From Agreia bicolorata (GTDB taxonomy: Bacteria; Actinomycetota; Actinomycetes; Actinomycetales; Microbacteriaceae): a stretch of DNA of 64,000 bases. The position numbers and the translations under genes were made by a program. Under the pieces are notes generated by a model. That model worked only from the letters and a program-made list of their open reading frames with translations, did not search any database and had not been told where the DNA came from. Location: positions 124,001 through 188,000 of the forward strand of contig NZ_JYFC01000003.1 in the NCBI RefSeq assembly GCF_000938265.1, given 5' to 3'. Below, piece after piece: positions 42,771-50,225 of this stretch; the stretch's first letter is position 1; each line of letters starts with the position of its first letter.

Positions 42771-43148
42771 ATGCTCGACCAGATTGCGGCCATGAATCTC
42801 GGTTTTCGAGCGAAGAAGTGGTTCGGCCCCGCCGAACAACCCCTGCGACCCGCTGTGGTGCAGGGCATCGATGACGAGACCGAGAACCCTTTCGACGTCG
42901 ATTCCGCGATGACGCGCCACTGGTTGCGCGCGACCGCGACGATCGTCACCGTCGAGCGCACCGGCGAATGGGTCGACCGCAACGAGTTCTTCGATGTGAC
43001 CCTCGAGATCGAACTCGACGGCGTCGGGCGCTACCCCGTGCGCCAACGACAGCTCATTCCCGAAAAGACGCAGTTCGAGTGGCTGCCCGGCGGCGAGGTC
43101 GGCGTGCTGGTGAACCCGAGCGATCACTCGAAGGCCGTGCTGGCCTGA
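42771..43148 (+). CDS. Hypothetical protein
   Basis: 125 residues (or 118 from ATG 42792, MNLGFRAKKW). I do not recognise it. It is soluble, with a basic N-terminus (FRAKKWFGP) and a predicted beta-rich remainder with alternating acidic strands (FFDVTLEIELDGVGRYPVRQRQLIPEK is a clear beta hairpin region), ending HSKAVLA. Codon pattern and strong third-position GC match neighbours, supporting a real gene. It stands alone between a flavoprotein gene and a convergent DNA-glycosylase gene. Confidence 0.6.
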   Translation: MLDQIAAMNLGFRAKKWFGPAEQPLRPAVVQGIDDETENPFDVDSAMTRHWLRATATIVTVERTGEWVDRNEFFDVTLEIELDGVGRYPVRQRQLIPEKTQFEWLPGGEVGVLVNPSDHSKAVLA

Positions 43149-43166
43149 GTCGTGCAGCCGCCCAGG

Positions 43167-44102
43167 TCAGTGCGCGCGGTGATCCTGGATCGTCATACGC
43201 GCGCCGTGCCTCGGCTTGGCGAATCCGCTGGCCAGAATCAGGCGCACGATGCGCTGCCTGTGCCCGCGCCACGGTTCGAGCAGTTCGAGCATGCCGTCGT
43301 CGTCGACGGGTGAGCCGGTCAGCGCGTAGCCCACGTGAGCGGCGAGGTGGTAGTCGCCCACGCTCACCGCGTCGGGGTCGCCGTGGGTGCGCTGCGTGGT
43401 CTCGGCCGCCGTCCACCGACCGATGCCCGGCAGAGTCTGCAGCCGTTTCGCGGCCGTCTCCGCATCCACGCCCGCAGCCCGTTCGAGGGCCGTGGCGATC
43501 TGGCACGCCGACACCACCGTGCGGCTGCGGCGCGGGTCGACACCGGCGCGATGCCACTGCCACGAGGGCACCCCGCGCCAGATATCGGCGTGCGGGGCAA
43601 CGTGCATGCCTACAGGAGCGGGGCCCGGGGCCGTCTCGCCGTAGATGCGGATGAGCTTGTACCAGGCCCGATGCGCTTCGAGCGTGGTGACTTTCTGCTC
43701 GATGATGGCCGGCACGAGGGCCTCCATCATGAGCCCTGAACGACTGAGCCGCATGCCCGGGTTGCGCCGCCGCACCTCCGCGAGCGCCGGATGCGTGTGC
43801 AGCGACAGCTCGGACCAATCGTCGTCGTGGCCCAGAAGCGCGGGAACCCGCTCGATCACCCAGTGCGCTCCGTCGCCCCAGGCATAGGCCTCGATGCCGT
43901 GCCTCCGCTGACGCAGAAGCAGAGTCGCCGCCCCGATAGGCGTTCGCACCGTGCGCCAGAACCCCTCCGGCGTCGTACGGCAGGTCGGGTCACCCGTTCC
44001 CCGGCCGTGCACACCCATTGTTCGCGCGACGTCGACCTCGTGCGTCGGCGCGTACACAGTGGCGACGACATCGGATGCCGCGGGCGCCGCTTCGAGAGTC
44101 AT
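43167..44102 (-). CDS. DNA-3-methyladenine glycosylase family protein (HhH-GPD, AlkA-like)
   Basis: 311 residues. The helix-hairpin-helix LPGIGRWTAAETTQ (224-237) is followed by the catalytic aspartate D250 in VSVGDYHL, and SRSGLMMEALVPAIIEQKVT opens the HhH-GPD core. Such enzymes excise alkylated or otherwise damaged bases to start base-excision repair. There is no N-terminal Ada-like methyltransferase domain. ATG 44102 opens directly on a plausible N-terminus. Single gene, convergent with the preceding hypothetical protein. Confidence 0.9.
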   Translation of the reverse strand: MTLEAAPAASDVVATVYAPTHEVDVARTMGVHGRGTGDPTCRTTPEGFWRTVRTPIGAATLLLRQRRHGIEAYAWGDGAHWVIERVPALLGHDDDWSELSLHTHPALAEVRRRNPGMRLSRSGLMMEALVPAIIEQKVTTLEAHRAWYKLIRIYGETAPGPAPVGMHVAPHADIWRGVPSWQWHRAGVDPRRSRTVVSACQIATALERAAGVDAETAAKRLQTLPGIGRWTAAETTQRTHGDPDAVSVGDYHLAAHVGYALTGSPVDDDGMLELLEPWRGHRQRIVRLILASGFAKPRHGARMTIQDHRAH

Positions 44103-44211
44103 GGTGACGGCAGGCTAACCCGAGGGTCGGACAATCGCCGCATCGACGCGTGATCATCTCTCGTTACGGCGCGTTCACCCCCGCGTCACCGGCCCCTGAC
44201 ACAGTGGCGCA

Positions 44212-44535
44212 ATGCAGACGTCGACGGCGACCCTCACCGCCCTCCACTCCCCCTACGCCCTGTCGATCTTCACCGATCGGCTGGCTCGCTATCGGCGCAT
44301 GCCGGTGGATGCCCACGGCTTCATCGTGTCGATTCCCGACGCGGGGCGCGTGCTGGTGCGTCAGGAGGGTCGATCACTGACGCTGAACGTGGTGGCGACC
44401 GACGAGAAGACTCTCGCCGCCTCGATGGCGGCGGTCGTGAACGAACTCGAGCAGGGCTTCGGCCGTTCCGACTTCAGGCGCAGCATCTCTCTTCGCTGGC
44501 AGCGTCGCGACGTGGTGCCGACCGCTCTACGCTGA
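44212..44535 (+). CDS. DUF2218-like protein
   Basis: 107 residues that follow the DUF2218 pattern: an N-terminal ALHSPYALSIFTDRLARYRRMPV segment (cf. the family's sRYL..L.kHf..k), a short beta strand region with GRVLVRQEGRSLTLNVVATDEKTLAASM, and a C-terminal basic/aromatic end (ISLRWQR). Function of the family is unknown; members are often near siderophore or iron genes, which are not seen here. No clear ribosome site upstream of ATG 44212. Confidence 0.6.
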   Translation: MQTSTATLTALHSPYALSIFTDRLARYRRMPVDAHGFIVSIPDAGRVLVRQEGRSLTLNVVATDEKTLAASMAAVVNELEQGFGRSDFRRSISLRWQRRDVVPTALR

Positions 44536-44584
44536 TCAGCCGCACCTCACCTCTCATGCATGCCGCTTTCGGCATACTGACTAG

Positions 44585-44980
44585 ATGGACTCCGACACGC
44601 GCTGCCCCTGCGGCTCCGGCCTGAGCTATGGCGAGTGCTGCGGCCCGCTCCACAGCGGGGCCGTGAGCGCCCCGACCGCCGAGCGCCTGATGCGGTCGCG
44701 ATTCTCGGCGTTCGCGGTGGGTGACCCTGCCTACCTGCTGCGGTCGTGGCATCCAGATACCCGGCCCGCGTCGATCGAGATCGACCCCGACACGCGCTGG
44801 CTGTGGCTCGAGATCGTGCGCACGGAGAGCGGAGGCGAGCGCGATGCAGACGGAATCGTCGAGTTCCGCGCGAAGTACCGGGTGGATGCGCCGGAGGGCC
44901 GATCGTCCGGCGTGCAGCACGAGGTCAGCACGTTCACCCGCGTCGCGGGCGCCTGGGTTTACGTCGACGGAACGTCGTAG
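44585..44980 (+). CDS. ychJ: YchJ family protein (UPF0225, SEC-C zinc-binding motif)
   Basis: 131 residues. The N-terminal CPCGSGLSYGECCGPLH is the SEC-C-type metal-binding motif and the family-specific TAERLMRSRFSAFAVGDPAYLLRSWHPDTRP follows, leading into an NTF2-like cone ending AWVYVDG. Length is typical of YchJ. Function is not known in detail; it is cytosolic. It is followed by a large hairpin before the convergent stress cluster. Confidence 0.88.
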   Translation: MDSDTRCPCGSGLSYGECCGPLHSGAVSAPTAERLMRSRFSAFAVGDPAYLLRSWHPDTRPASIEIDPDTRWLWLEIVRTESGGERDADGIVEFRAKYRVDAPEGRSSGVQHEVSTFTRVAGAWVYVDGTS

Positions 44981-44993
44981 TCCGCACGCAAAA

Positions 44994-45052
44994 GTGCCCG
45001 AACACCTCCGTCTGTTCGCGTACGGGTATCGCGAATGGAAGTATTCGGGCAC
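44994..45052. terminator. Nested hairpin between convergent genes
   Basis: Outer arms GTGCCCGAA (44994-45002) and TTCGGGCAC (45044-45052) enclose an inner stem TTCGCG (45015-45020) / CGCGAA (45030-45035). The outer left arm is preceded by four A residues (44990-44993), which read as a U-tract on the minus strand, so it could terminate the minus-strand Asp23 cluster intrinsically. Confidence 0.6.
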
Positions 45053-45074
45053 GAAAGCTCGCTCGGCAGCCGAG

Positions 45075-45284
45075 CTACTTGGTGATCCTCTTCACGGCTT
45101 TCTTCGCCGCCTTCTGGGTCTTCTTCTGAGCGCGCACACGGGCCTTCTTCACGGCGGGATCGTTCCAGAAGGCCTTCGCCGTCTCGCTGATCTCGGTGTA
45201 GCGGCCGTGGCCGGCCTTGGCTCCGACGACGTAGGCGGTCGTGCCGACGGCGATGACGACGAGCCACACGATGGGTTTCGGCAT
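45075..45284 (-). CDS. Small membrane protein with a basic tail
   Basis: 69 residues: one N-terminal membrane helix (about 5-22), then a charged helix ending in repeated lysine/alanine turns (KKTQKAAKKAVKRITK). It is the last gene of the Asp23-type cluster, 22 bases after the preceding gene. The basic tail could bind nucleic acid, polyphosphate or the membrane surface. I do not recognise a named family. Confidence 0.65.
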   Translation of the reverse strand: MPKPIVWLVVIAVGTTAYVVGAKAGHGRYTEISETAKAFWNDPAVKKARVRAQKKTQKAAKKAVKRITK

Positions 45285-45306
45285 GTGCTTCTTCTCTCTT
45301 GGGGTT

Positions 45307-45912
45307 CTACTGCAGGCGGGTCGTCTTGCCGACCCGGGCTCGGAACCCGCCGCTGACCTGGATCAGTGCGGGCAGTTCGCGCCCGAGCAGTCCGTCGAGG
45401 GCGAGCAGTTTCGACTCGACGATGGCCGCCGCGTCTTTCGGGGACACCCCGCGGCGGCAGGTGACAGACACCTTCAGCACGGGTGTGCGGCGGACTTTGT
45501 AGGTGGAGACGTGCGACGCGACGAACTCGGAATGACCACCGAGGGCATCCTGAAGAGCCTGCTCGGCCACCGCCGACTCGACGATCGTGCTGCCGTGCTC
45601 TCCGCTGGAATCGGTGACGGCCCTCGACGTGTGTCCGTGCCCGTGACGGGCGATGAACACGATGAGGAGCACGATCGCGATGACGAGGAGCGCGACGATG
45701 GCGATGAGGATCCAGCTCACCTCGAGGCCCGCGAGTCGCGTCTGCTGCAACCACGAACCGACCTGATCGGTGACCTGTGCGCCCGTGTCCTTCCAGACAT
45801 CCCGGATACCGGGCACGAGCACCGCAGCGGCAGCCGCGCCGCCCACCGCGAGCAGCACGAGGCCGCAGACGAAGATCAGTAGCCTGTTCGCGAAACGATT
45901 GGTACTGGTCAT
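45307..45912 (-). CDS. Two-helix membrane protein of the Asp23 cluster (AmaP-like)
   Basis: 201 residues with two membrane helices (about 8-35 and 65-90) and a C-terminal cytoplasmic domain of about 90 residues. The topology and position resemble AmaP, the membrane anchor of Asp23 in Firmicutes, but similarity is only architectural. The start overlaps the next upstream gene by four bases (ATGA), so it is translated with the DUF6286 protein. Confidence 0.7.
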   Translation of the reverse strand: MTSTNRFANRLLIFVCGLVLLAVGGAAAAAVLVPGIRDVWKDTGAQVTDQVGSWLQQTRLAGLEVSWILIAIVALLVIAIVLLIVFIARHGHGHTSRAVTDSSGEHGSTIVESAVAEQALQDALGGHSEFVASHVSTYKVRRTPVLKVSVTCRRGVSPKDAAAIVESKLLALDGLLGRELPALIQVSGGFRARVGKTTRLQ

Positions 45913-46493
45913 GCCCCCACCTTGCCTTTCTCAGCGATGCGTACCCGAGCGCGAACCGTGGGCCGCAGCCCGTAGGAGTCGAGTTGCTCGGTCACGGCGC
46001 GGGTGACGGCGTCGCGGTCTGCGGGAATGCCCGAGGCGGGCGTGAGGTCGACGACGCCGAGTCGATGAGACACCGACACGGTTGCGTTGTCGGGGTCGAC
46101 ATTGCCGGCGTACGACGCGTGACGGGCGAGGGCGGATGCGATCACCTCGTTGTCGACGACGGTCACGGCCCGTTCGGTGTCGATCAGGTGCCGCGCGCGG
46201 CGGCCCGGCGAGAGCGACGTGATGATCAGCACGAGGCCGATCACGGCAGCTACTATGCCGGCGGCCGCCACGAAAGCGGCCGGCTGTTCTGGCAGGCCGA
46301 CGGCCGACGCGAACATGTCGGATGGCGCGACGAGCAGCGCGGGCATTCCGAGCAACGCGATCACGACCTCGGTTCCGACCCAGGCGAAGACCACGATCAA
46401 GACGATCGCAAGGACGATGGCGAGCATCGAGCGCGAGGAGTGGGTCTCTCGCCGGCCGATGCGGGCGTAGAGAGCCGTGTTACTGGAGCTCAT
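45909..46493 (-). CDS. DUF6286-like membrane protein
   Basis: 194 residues with two membrane helices (about 25-52 and 70-95) and a soluble C-terminal domain that contains a RARHLIDTERAVTVVDNEVIASALARHAS segment. It matches proteins labelled DUF6286 that accompany actinobacterial Asp23 genes. ATGA overlaps at both ends tie it to its neighbours. Probably part of a membrane-bound envelope-stress complex. Confidence 0.72.
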   Translation of the reverse strand: MSSSNTALYARIGRRETHSSRSMLAIVLAIVLIVVFAWVGTEVVIALLGMPALLVAPSDMFASAVGLPEQPAAFVAAAGIVAAVIGLVLIITSLSPGRRARHLIDTERAVTVVDNEVIASALARHASYAGNVDPDNATVSVSHRLGVVDLTPASGIPADRDAVTRAVTEQLDSYGLRPTVRARVRIAEKGKVGA

Positions 46494-46870
46494 TTCACTC
46501 TCTCTTCTGGCTGGATGGTGACACCGGAGACCTTCACGATCACCTGTGCGATCTGCGATCCGGTGAGCGTCGTGACCCGCTCGCGGATGTCGCCCTGGGC
46601 GTGTGCGGCGCGCTCGAGAATGGATCCCCCGGAGCGGTTCACGACCGAGCTATCCGACTGGATTCGATTGAGCGACACGACTCGGATGGGGGTCGTCACC
46701 GTCAGGGCGAGGAGCCCGTCGCGGTCGGCGAGGTCGACCCCCACGTGATTCGAGTCGACTCCGAGCGCGTCCGCCGTGACGGCGGACACAACACGATTCA
46801 GAGCTTTCGACGTGATGCGGGTACGACCGCGCTGTGCCGCGCCGGCCGGAGACGTCGCGGCGGGACTCAT
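46490..46870 (-). CDS. Asp23/Gls24-like protein (second, divergent copy)
   Basis: 126 residues with a recognisable alpha/beta Asp23 core (ITSKALNRVVSAVTADALGV, a central beta segment, and RERVTTLTGSQIAQVIVKVSGV) but much less conserved than the 47061-47504 copy. Asp23 proteins coat the inner membrane face in Firmicutes and respond to alkaline and envelope stress. Overlaps neighbours by four bases on both sides. Confidence 0.75.
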   Translation of the reverse strand: MSPAATSPAGAAQRGRTRITSKALNRVVSAVTADALGVDSNHVGVDLADRDGLLALTVTTPIRVVSLNRIQSDSSVVNRSGGSILERAAHAQGDIRERVTTLTGSQIAQVIVKVSGVTIQPEERVK

Positions 46871-47064
46871 GACGAAGATCGCTTTCCGCGGAATGCGTCG
46901 ACGAGGCCAGCCACGCTGAGCTTGCCGTCGACGATGCGGCCGACGAGGGCTCCGACGGCCATCGCTACCGCGACGAAAAGGAACGCCCAGAAGCCGAAGG
47001 CGACGCCGGTGAGCGCGAGGACCGCGCCGATCAGGATGCCCGTGCGGGTTGCCGAGGGGGTCAC
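46867..47064 (-). CDS. DUF2273-type small membrane protein
   Basis: 65 residues, with two membrane helices formed by GILIGAVLALTGVAFGFWAF and LFVAVAMAVGALVGRIVDG, matching the length and layout of DUF2273 proteins found beside asp23 genes. It overlaps the upstream Asp23 gene by four bases. Likely a membrane partner of the Asp23 proteins. Confidence 0.78.
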   Translation of the reverse strand: MTPSATRTGILIGAVLALTGVAFGFWAFLFVAVAMAVGALVGRIVDGKLSVAGLVDAFRGKRSSS

Positions 47065-47504
47065 TGGACTCGAGCCTCAGCGTCGTCGGAGTTGTCGTCC
47101 GAAGGAAGGTGCACGTCGTTGACGGTCACGTTGACCTCGGTGACCTCCATACCCACGATCGACTCGACCGCCTTGATGATGTTGGCGCGGACACCGTCCG
47201 AGACATCCTGCAGCGGGGCCGGGTACTCGGCAACGATGGTGACGTCGACGGCGACCTGGGTCTCGCCGACCTCGACGCTGATGCCCTGGCTCTTGTCTTC
47301 ACCGGCGACGGCCTCGCGGATGGCGCCGAAGGCGCGAGCTGCTCCACCGCCGAGGGCGAAGACGCCGCGGGACTCGCGGGCTGCGATGCCGGCGACCTTG
47401 GCTACGACGGAGTCGTTGATGGTGGTCTTGCCGAGGCTGCTCGACGCGGTCGAGGAGCTTGCGGGAGCGACAGAGGCGGGGGTGACGGGGGTGGTGCTGG
47501 CCAT
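47061..47504 (-). CDS. Asp23/Gls24 family envelope stress response protein
   Basis: 147 residues. A ~25-residue serine/alanine/proline-rich leader precedes the family core: INDSVVAKVAGIAARESRGVFAL, ISVEVGETQVAVDVTIVAEY, and the end VGMEVTEVNVTVNDVHLP, all diagnostic. First gene of a six-gene overlapping cluster (47061, 46867, 46490, 45909, 45307, 45075). ATG 47504 has a strong GAAGGAG ribosome site. By family it is an abundant membrane-associated stress protein; regulation by an alternative sigma factor is likely but no consensus promoter is certain. Confidence 0.9.
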   Translation of the reverse strand: MASTTPVTPASVAPASSSTASSSLGKTTINDSVVAKVAGIAARESRGVFALGGGAARAFGAIREAVAGEDKSQGISVEVGETQVAVDVTIVAEYPAPLQDVSDGVRANIIKAVESIVGMEVTEVNVTVNDVHLPSDDNSDDAEARVQ

Positions 47505-47528
47505 GATGATCTCCTTCAGTTTTCAATG

Positions 47529-47543
47529 CCCGGATCTTCCGGG
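47529..47543 (-). promoter_or_regulatory. Short hairpin in the Asp23 leader
   Basis: CCCGGA (47529-47534) and TCCGGG (47538-47543) form a six-bp stem with a three-base loop between the membrane-protein gene at 47625 and the Asp23 ribosome site. It could be a weak terminator for the upstream pair or a leader structure. Confidence 0.3.
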
Positions 47544-47624
47544 GCTTCGTTGTGCTTCATGGATAGGTCGTTGGTGGCGACGGATTCGTCACGCGGATTG
47601 AGAGATTTTTTTCGAGAGACTTTC

Positions 47625-48008
47625 TCAGGACAGCTGCTGCTGCAGTCTGCCGATCCATTCGACGATGATCGGAATCACCTCACCGGCCTCGTTCGCCGCT
47701 GCGATGGCGGCGGCGACCAGCGGATAGATCGACACGACCAGCGCCGCGATAACAGCCGCGACGGAGCAGATCCAGGCGAGCGCACCATGACGGATGCGCA
47801 GAATCAGCGCCAGAAATCCGGCCGCCAGCGCGTAACCGCCGATGACGGCCACGATCATGCTGTCGATCGGAAAGTCGACGAAAGGAGCGGCGGCGACGGC
47901 GGACGTCACGAGGCCGATCACAGGTACGAGCACGATCGTCGCCACAATGACGGTGACGATCACGCCTGTGCCGAGGGCGAACCAGACGCTCCGCGGGCGA
48001 CGCTTCAT
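47625..48008 (-). CDS. Hypothetical membrane protein
   Basis: 127 residues with three hydrophobic segments (about 8-38, 45-68, 72-98) and a basic N-terminus (MKRRPRSVW). I do not recognise a family. ATG 48008 overlaps the stop of the DUF7882-type gene as ATGA, which supports this start over the longer open frame. Probably belongs to the stress island by position and orientation. Confidence 0.7.
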   Translation of the reverse strand: MKRRPRSVWFALGTGVIVTVIVATIVLVPVIGLVTSAVAAAPFVDFPIDSMIVAVIGGYALAAGFLALILRIRHGALAWICSVAAVIAALVVSIYPLVAAAIAAANEAGEVIPIIVEWIGRLQQQLS

Positions 48009-48304
48009 CGCTCGAGTTCCGCGGGTTCTGCGACGATCTCGAGCCCACTGGGCGAGTTCGCCGTGCGCATCAGCGCATCGATCCACGCCCGATTGAGCAG
48101 AGGATGCCGTTTGCCGGAAAAAGTGAAGTAGAGGGGAATCGAGGGGTGGAGCCACATCATGTGGTGACCGCGATCGTTCTCCCACGAGAGACCGAAGCTC
48201 TCGCCCCGGCGGAGTTTTGCGAGTATGACCACTCGAACATGGTTGAGCGGTCGATCGTCGAGCACCATTTCGACGCCCGAGTTGCCATAGATGAGCTTGC
48301 CCAT
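48005..48304 (-). CDS. DUF7882 family protein
   Basis: 99 residues with the family pattern: GKLIYGNSGVEMVLDDRPLNHV at the start, AKLRRGESFGLSW, then WLHPSIPLYFTFSGKRHPLLNRAWIDALM and a glycine/proline-rich end. In databases such proteins are sometimes mislabelled ATP-dependent DNA ligase. They are common, in many copies, in Microbacteriaceae, which is a useful taxonomic clue. Function unknown; small and soluble. Coupled to the following membrane protein. Confidence 0.85.
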   Translation of the reverse strand: MGKLIYGNSGVEMVLDDRPLNHVRVVILAKLRRGESFGLSWENDRGHHMMWLHPSIPLYFTFSGKRHPLLNRAWIDALMRTANSPSGLEIVAEPAELER

Positions 48305-48371
48305 CAGTGGTCGTTCTGCGAGTGGATGGATGTATTCACGTTCTGTGTCTTTGGCCTTTCTTACGAGACAG

Positions 48372-48402
48372 GCCGACCCCGGCCTCGTGGGCCGGGGTCG
48401 GC
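48372..48402. terminator. Strong GC hairpin
   Basis: GCCGACCCCGGC (48372-48383) and GCCGGGGTCGGC (48391-48402) form a perfect 12-bp stem with a seven-base loop, nine bases beyond the CsbD stop codon on the minus strand. Likely terminator for csbD; no U-tract. Confidence 0.7.
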
Positions 48403-48411
48403 AAAGGGCAC

Positions 48412-48585
48412 TTAGTGCTTGAACGCGTCCTTCACGTTCTCGCCGGCCTTCTTCGCGTCGGCCTTGACCTGCTCAGCCTTGCCCTCGGCGACCAGGCTGT
48501 CGTCTTTCGTGATGTTTCCGAGAGCCTCTTTGGCCTTGCCCTTGAGGTCTTCGGCGGCGTTCTGGATCTTGTCTGCTGCACTCAT
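48412..48585 (-). CDS. CsbD family stress protein
   Basis: 57 residues fitting CsbD: ADKIQNAAEDLKGKAKEALGNITKDDSLVAEGKAEQVKADAK is spread over one long amphipathic, highly charged helix. In Bacillus the family is sigma-B controlled; actual biochemistry is unknown. ATG 48585 has AGGA six to seven bases upstream. Lies at the start side of the stress island, divergent from the DedA gene. Confidence 0.88.
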   Translation of the reverse strand: MSAADKIQNAAEDLKGKAKEALGNITKDDSLVAEGKAEQVKADAKKAGENVKDAFKH

Positions 48586-48777
48586 GATTCGTTCCTGTCT
48601 TTCTCGTTTGATGAAGAACCGGCGTGTGCGGCTCTCACGTCTATGACGCACGCCGACTGCAGATCGTCACGCCCGAAGTGCGTCGAAATGCTGAGAAAAT
48701 CCTGGATGCCGAATTCGTCCGCTCGTTCCCAGGGCCTTGGGAGGATCGGCTTTCTGCGACATGCCACCCTTGAAGGG

Positions 48778-49419
48778 ATGATTCGTACAGCAGGCAACCC
48801 CACCGAGCTCGGCGGGCTCGCCGGCTTCGCACTCACTCTGATGGAGGGCATCGGCGAGTGGGGCGTGGGTCTCTTCACTCTGATCGAGACGGTATTCCCT
48901 CCGATTCCCAGCGAGGTCATCCTGCCGCTCGCCGGATTCTTGTCACAGCGCGGCGAGCTCAGCATCGTTCTCGTCGTCGTCACAAGCACCCTCGGAGCCT
49001 ACGCGGGATCGCTCATTCTCTACTGGCTCGGCGCCAAGCTCGGAATGGATCGGGCGATCGAGTGGCTGTCGAAGCTGCCACTGGTCGAAAAGCACGACTT
49101 CGAGAAGGCCGCATCGTGGTTCTCCAGGCACGGCAAGTCGGCGGTGTTCTTCGGCAGGTTCATTCCCGGGGTGCGCAGCCTCATCTCGCTGCCGGCAGGA
49201 GCCGAACGCATGAACCTGGTGAGCTTCAGCATCTTCACTGTCGCGGGAAGCGCGATCTGGAACGGTCTGCTCATCGGCCTCGGCGCAGCGCTCGGAACCC
49301 AGTACGAGATCATCGAGAAGTACAGCGACTACCTGAACTACGTCGTTTACGCTGCGATCGTCGGCGTGGTCGTGTGGCTCGTCATCCGGCGCATCCGCCG
49401 CAACCTCGCCGAGGCTTGA
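48778..49419 (+). CDS. DedA family membrane protein
   Basis: 213 residues with about five hydrophobic segments and the family hallmarks FPPIPSEVILPLAGF, and FFGRFIPGVRSLISLPAGAERM with the conserved arginines. DedA proteins are now viewed as lipid (polyprenyl phosphate or phospholipid) flippases/scramblases needed for envelope homeostasis. ATG 48778 follows AAGGG directly; ATG 48841 (MEGIGEWGVG) is an alternative start closer to the family core. Divergent from csbD. Confidence 0.9.
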   Translation: MIRTAGNPTELGGLAGFALTLMEGIGEWGVGLFTLIETVFPPIPSEVILPLAGFLSQRGELSIVLVVVTSTLGAYAGSLILYWLGAKLGMDRAIEWLSKLPLVEKHDFEKAASWFSRHGKSAVFFGRFIPGVRSLISLPAGAERMNLVSFSIFTVAGSAIWNGLLIGLGAALGTQYEIIEKYSDYLNYVVYAAIVGVVVWLVIRRIRRNLAEA

Positions 49420-49460
49420 CGCGTTCGCGCCCCTAAAACACCGAGCGCATGCTGCCCGCC

Positions 49461-49498
49461 GCGACGGATGTTGCTGGTCGGCCGGCAACATCCGTCGC
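49461..49498. repeat. Dispersed palindrome (copy 1)
   Basis: GCGACGGATGTTGC (49461-49474) and GCAACATCCGTCGC (49485-49498) are perfect 14-bp arms with a 10-base loop. A sister element with the same arm and loop lengths is at 53297-53334. It lies between the DedA and acetyltransferase genes. Confidence 0.7.
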
Positions 49499-49560
49499 CG
49501 CGAGCAACACCCGCGAGCGCACCGAAAGCGACGCCCGCACGTCGAGTACTCTGGGGCACC

Positions 49561-50211
49561 ATGCTGACTCTCGACGACGTGTGGCCCCTCTTCGCGTTGC
49601 GCCTCCGCTCGCCGCGGCTCGAGCTGCGTCTGATGCGCGACGACGATCTCCCGGCCCTTGTCGAGGCAGTGCTGGCGGGCATCCATCCGCCCGAGCGCAT
49701 GCCGTTCGACGCACCCTGGACCGATGCCGAGCCCGAGCAGCTCGCCCGCGACTTCGCGAAGTACCACTGGCACCTGCGCACCACCGTGCAACCCGGAACA
49801 TGGACGCTCGACTTCGTGGTTCTGCGCGAGGGCCGCGTCATCGGAATGCAGGATCTGCGCGCCGAGAACCTGGCCCGCACGAAGACCGTCTCGTCGGGGT
49901 CGTGGCTCACCCGGTCGGCGCAGGGCCAAGGGTTCGGCAAGGAGATGCGAGCCGCCATCCTATTGTTCGCCTTCGATCATCTCGATGTCGAGGTCGCCGA
50001 ATCGAGCGCGGCCACCTGGAACGAGTCGTCGCTCGGCGTCTCGCGCCGACTGGGCTACGTCGACGCGGGCATAACCGTGGTCGAACCGCGCCCGGGCGAA
50101 CCGAACACGATGCAGAAATTGCGCCTCGCCCGCGAAAACTTCGCCCGCCCCAGTTGGCCCCTCGAGGTGCACGGCGCGGCCGCCGCCCGCGCAGAACTGC
50201 TCAAACCCTGA
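49561..50211 (+). CDS. GNAT-family N-acetyltransferase (RimJ/RimL type)
   Basis: 216 residues. The RimJ-like start (LRSPRLELRLMRDDDLPALVE), an acetyl-CoA loop in SAQGQGFGKEMRAAIL and the end LGYVDAG identify the Acetyltransf_3 group, which acetylates protein N-termini, small molecules or antibiotics. ATG 49561 is chosen because upstream codons derive from the palindromic repeat. Convergent with the antiporter gene. Substrate unknown. Confidence 0.87.
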   Translation: MLTLDDVWPLFALRLRSPRLELRLMRDDDLPALVEAVLAGIHPPERMPFDAPWTDAEPEQLARDFAKYHWHLRTTVQPGTWTLDFVVLREGRVIGMQDLRAENLARTKTVSSGSWLTRSAQGQGFGKEMRAAILLFAFDHLDVEVAESSAATWNESSLGVSRRLGYVDAGITVVEPRPGEPNTMQKLRLARENFARPSWPLEVHGAAAARAELLKP

Positions 50212-50225
50212 GCGCACCGAGCAGC

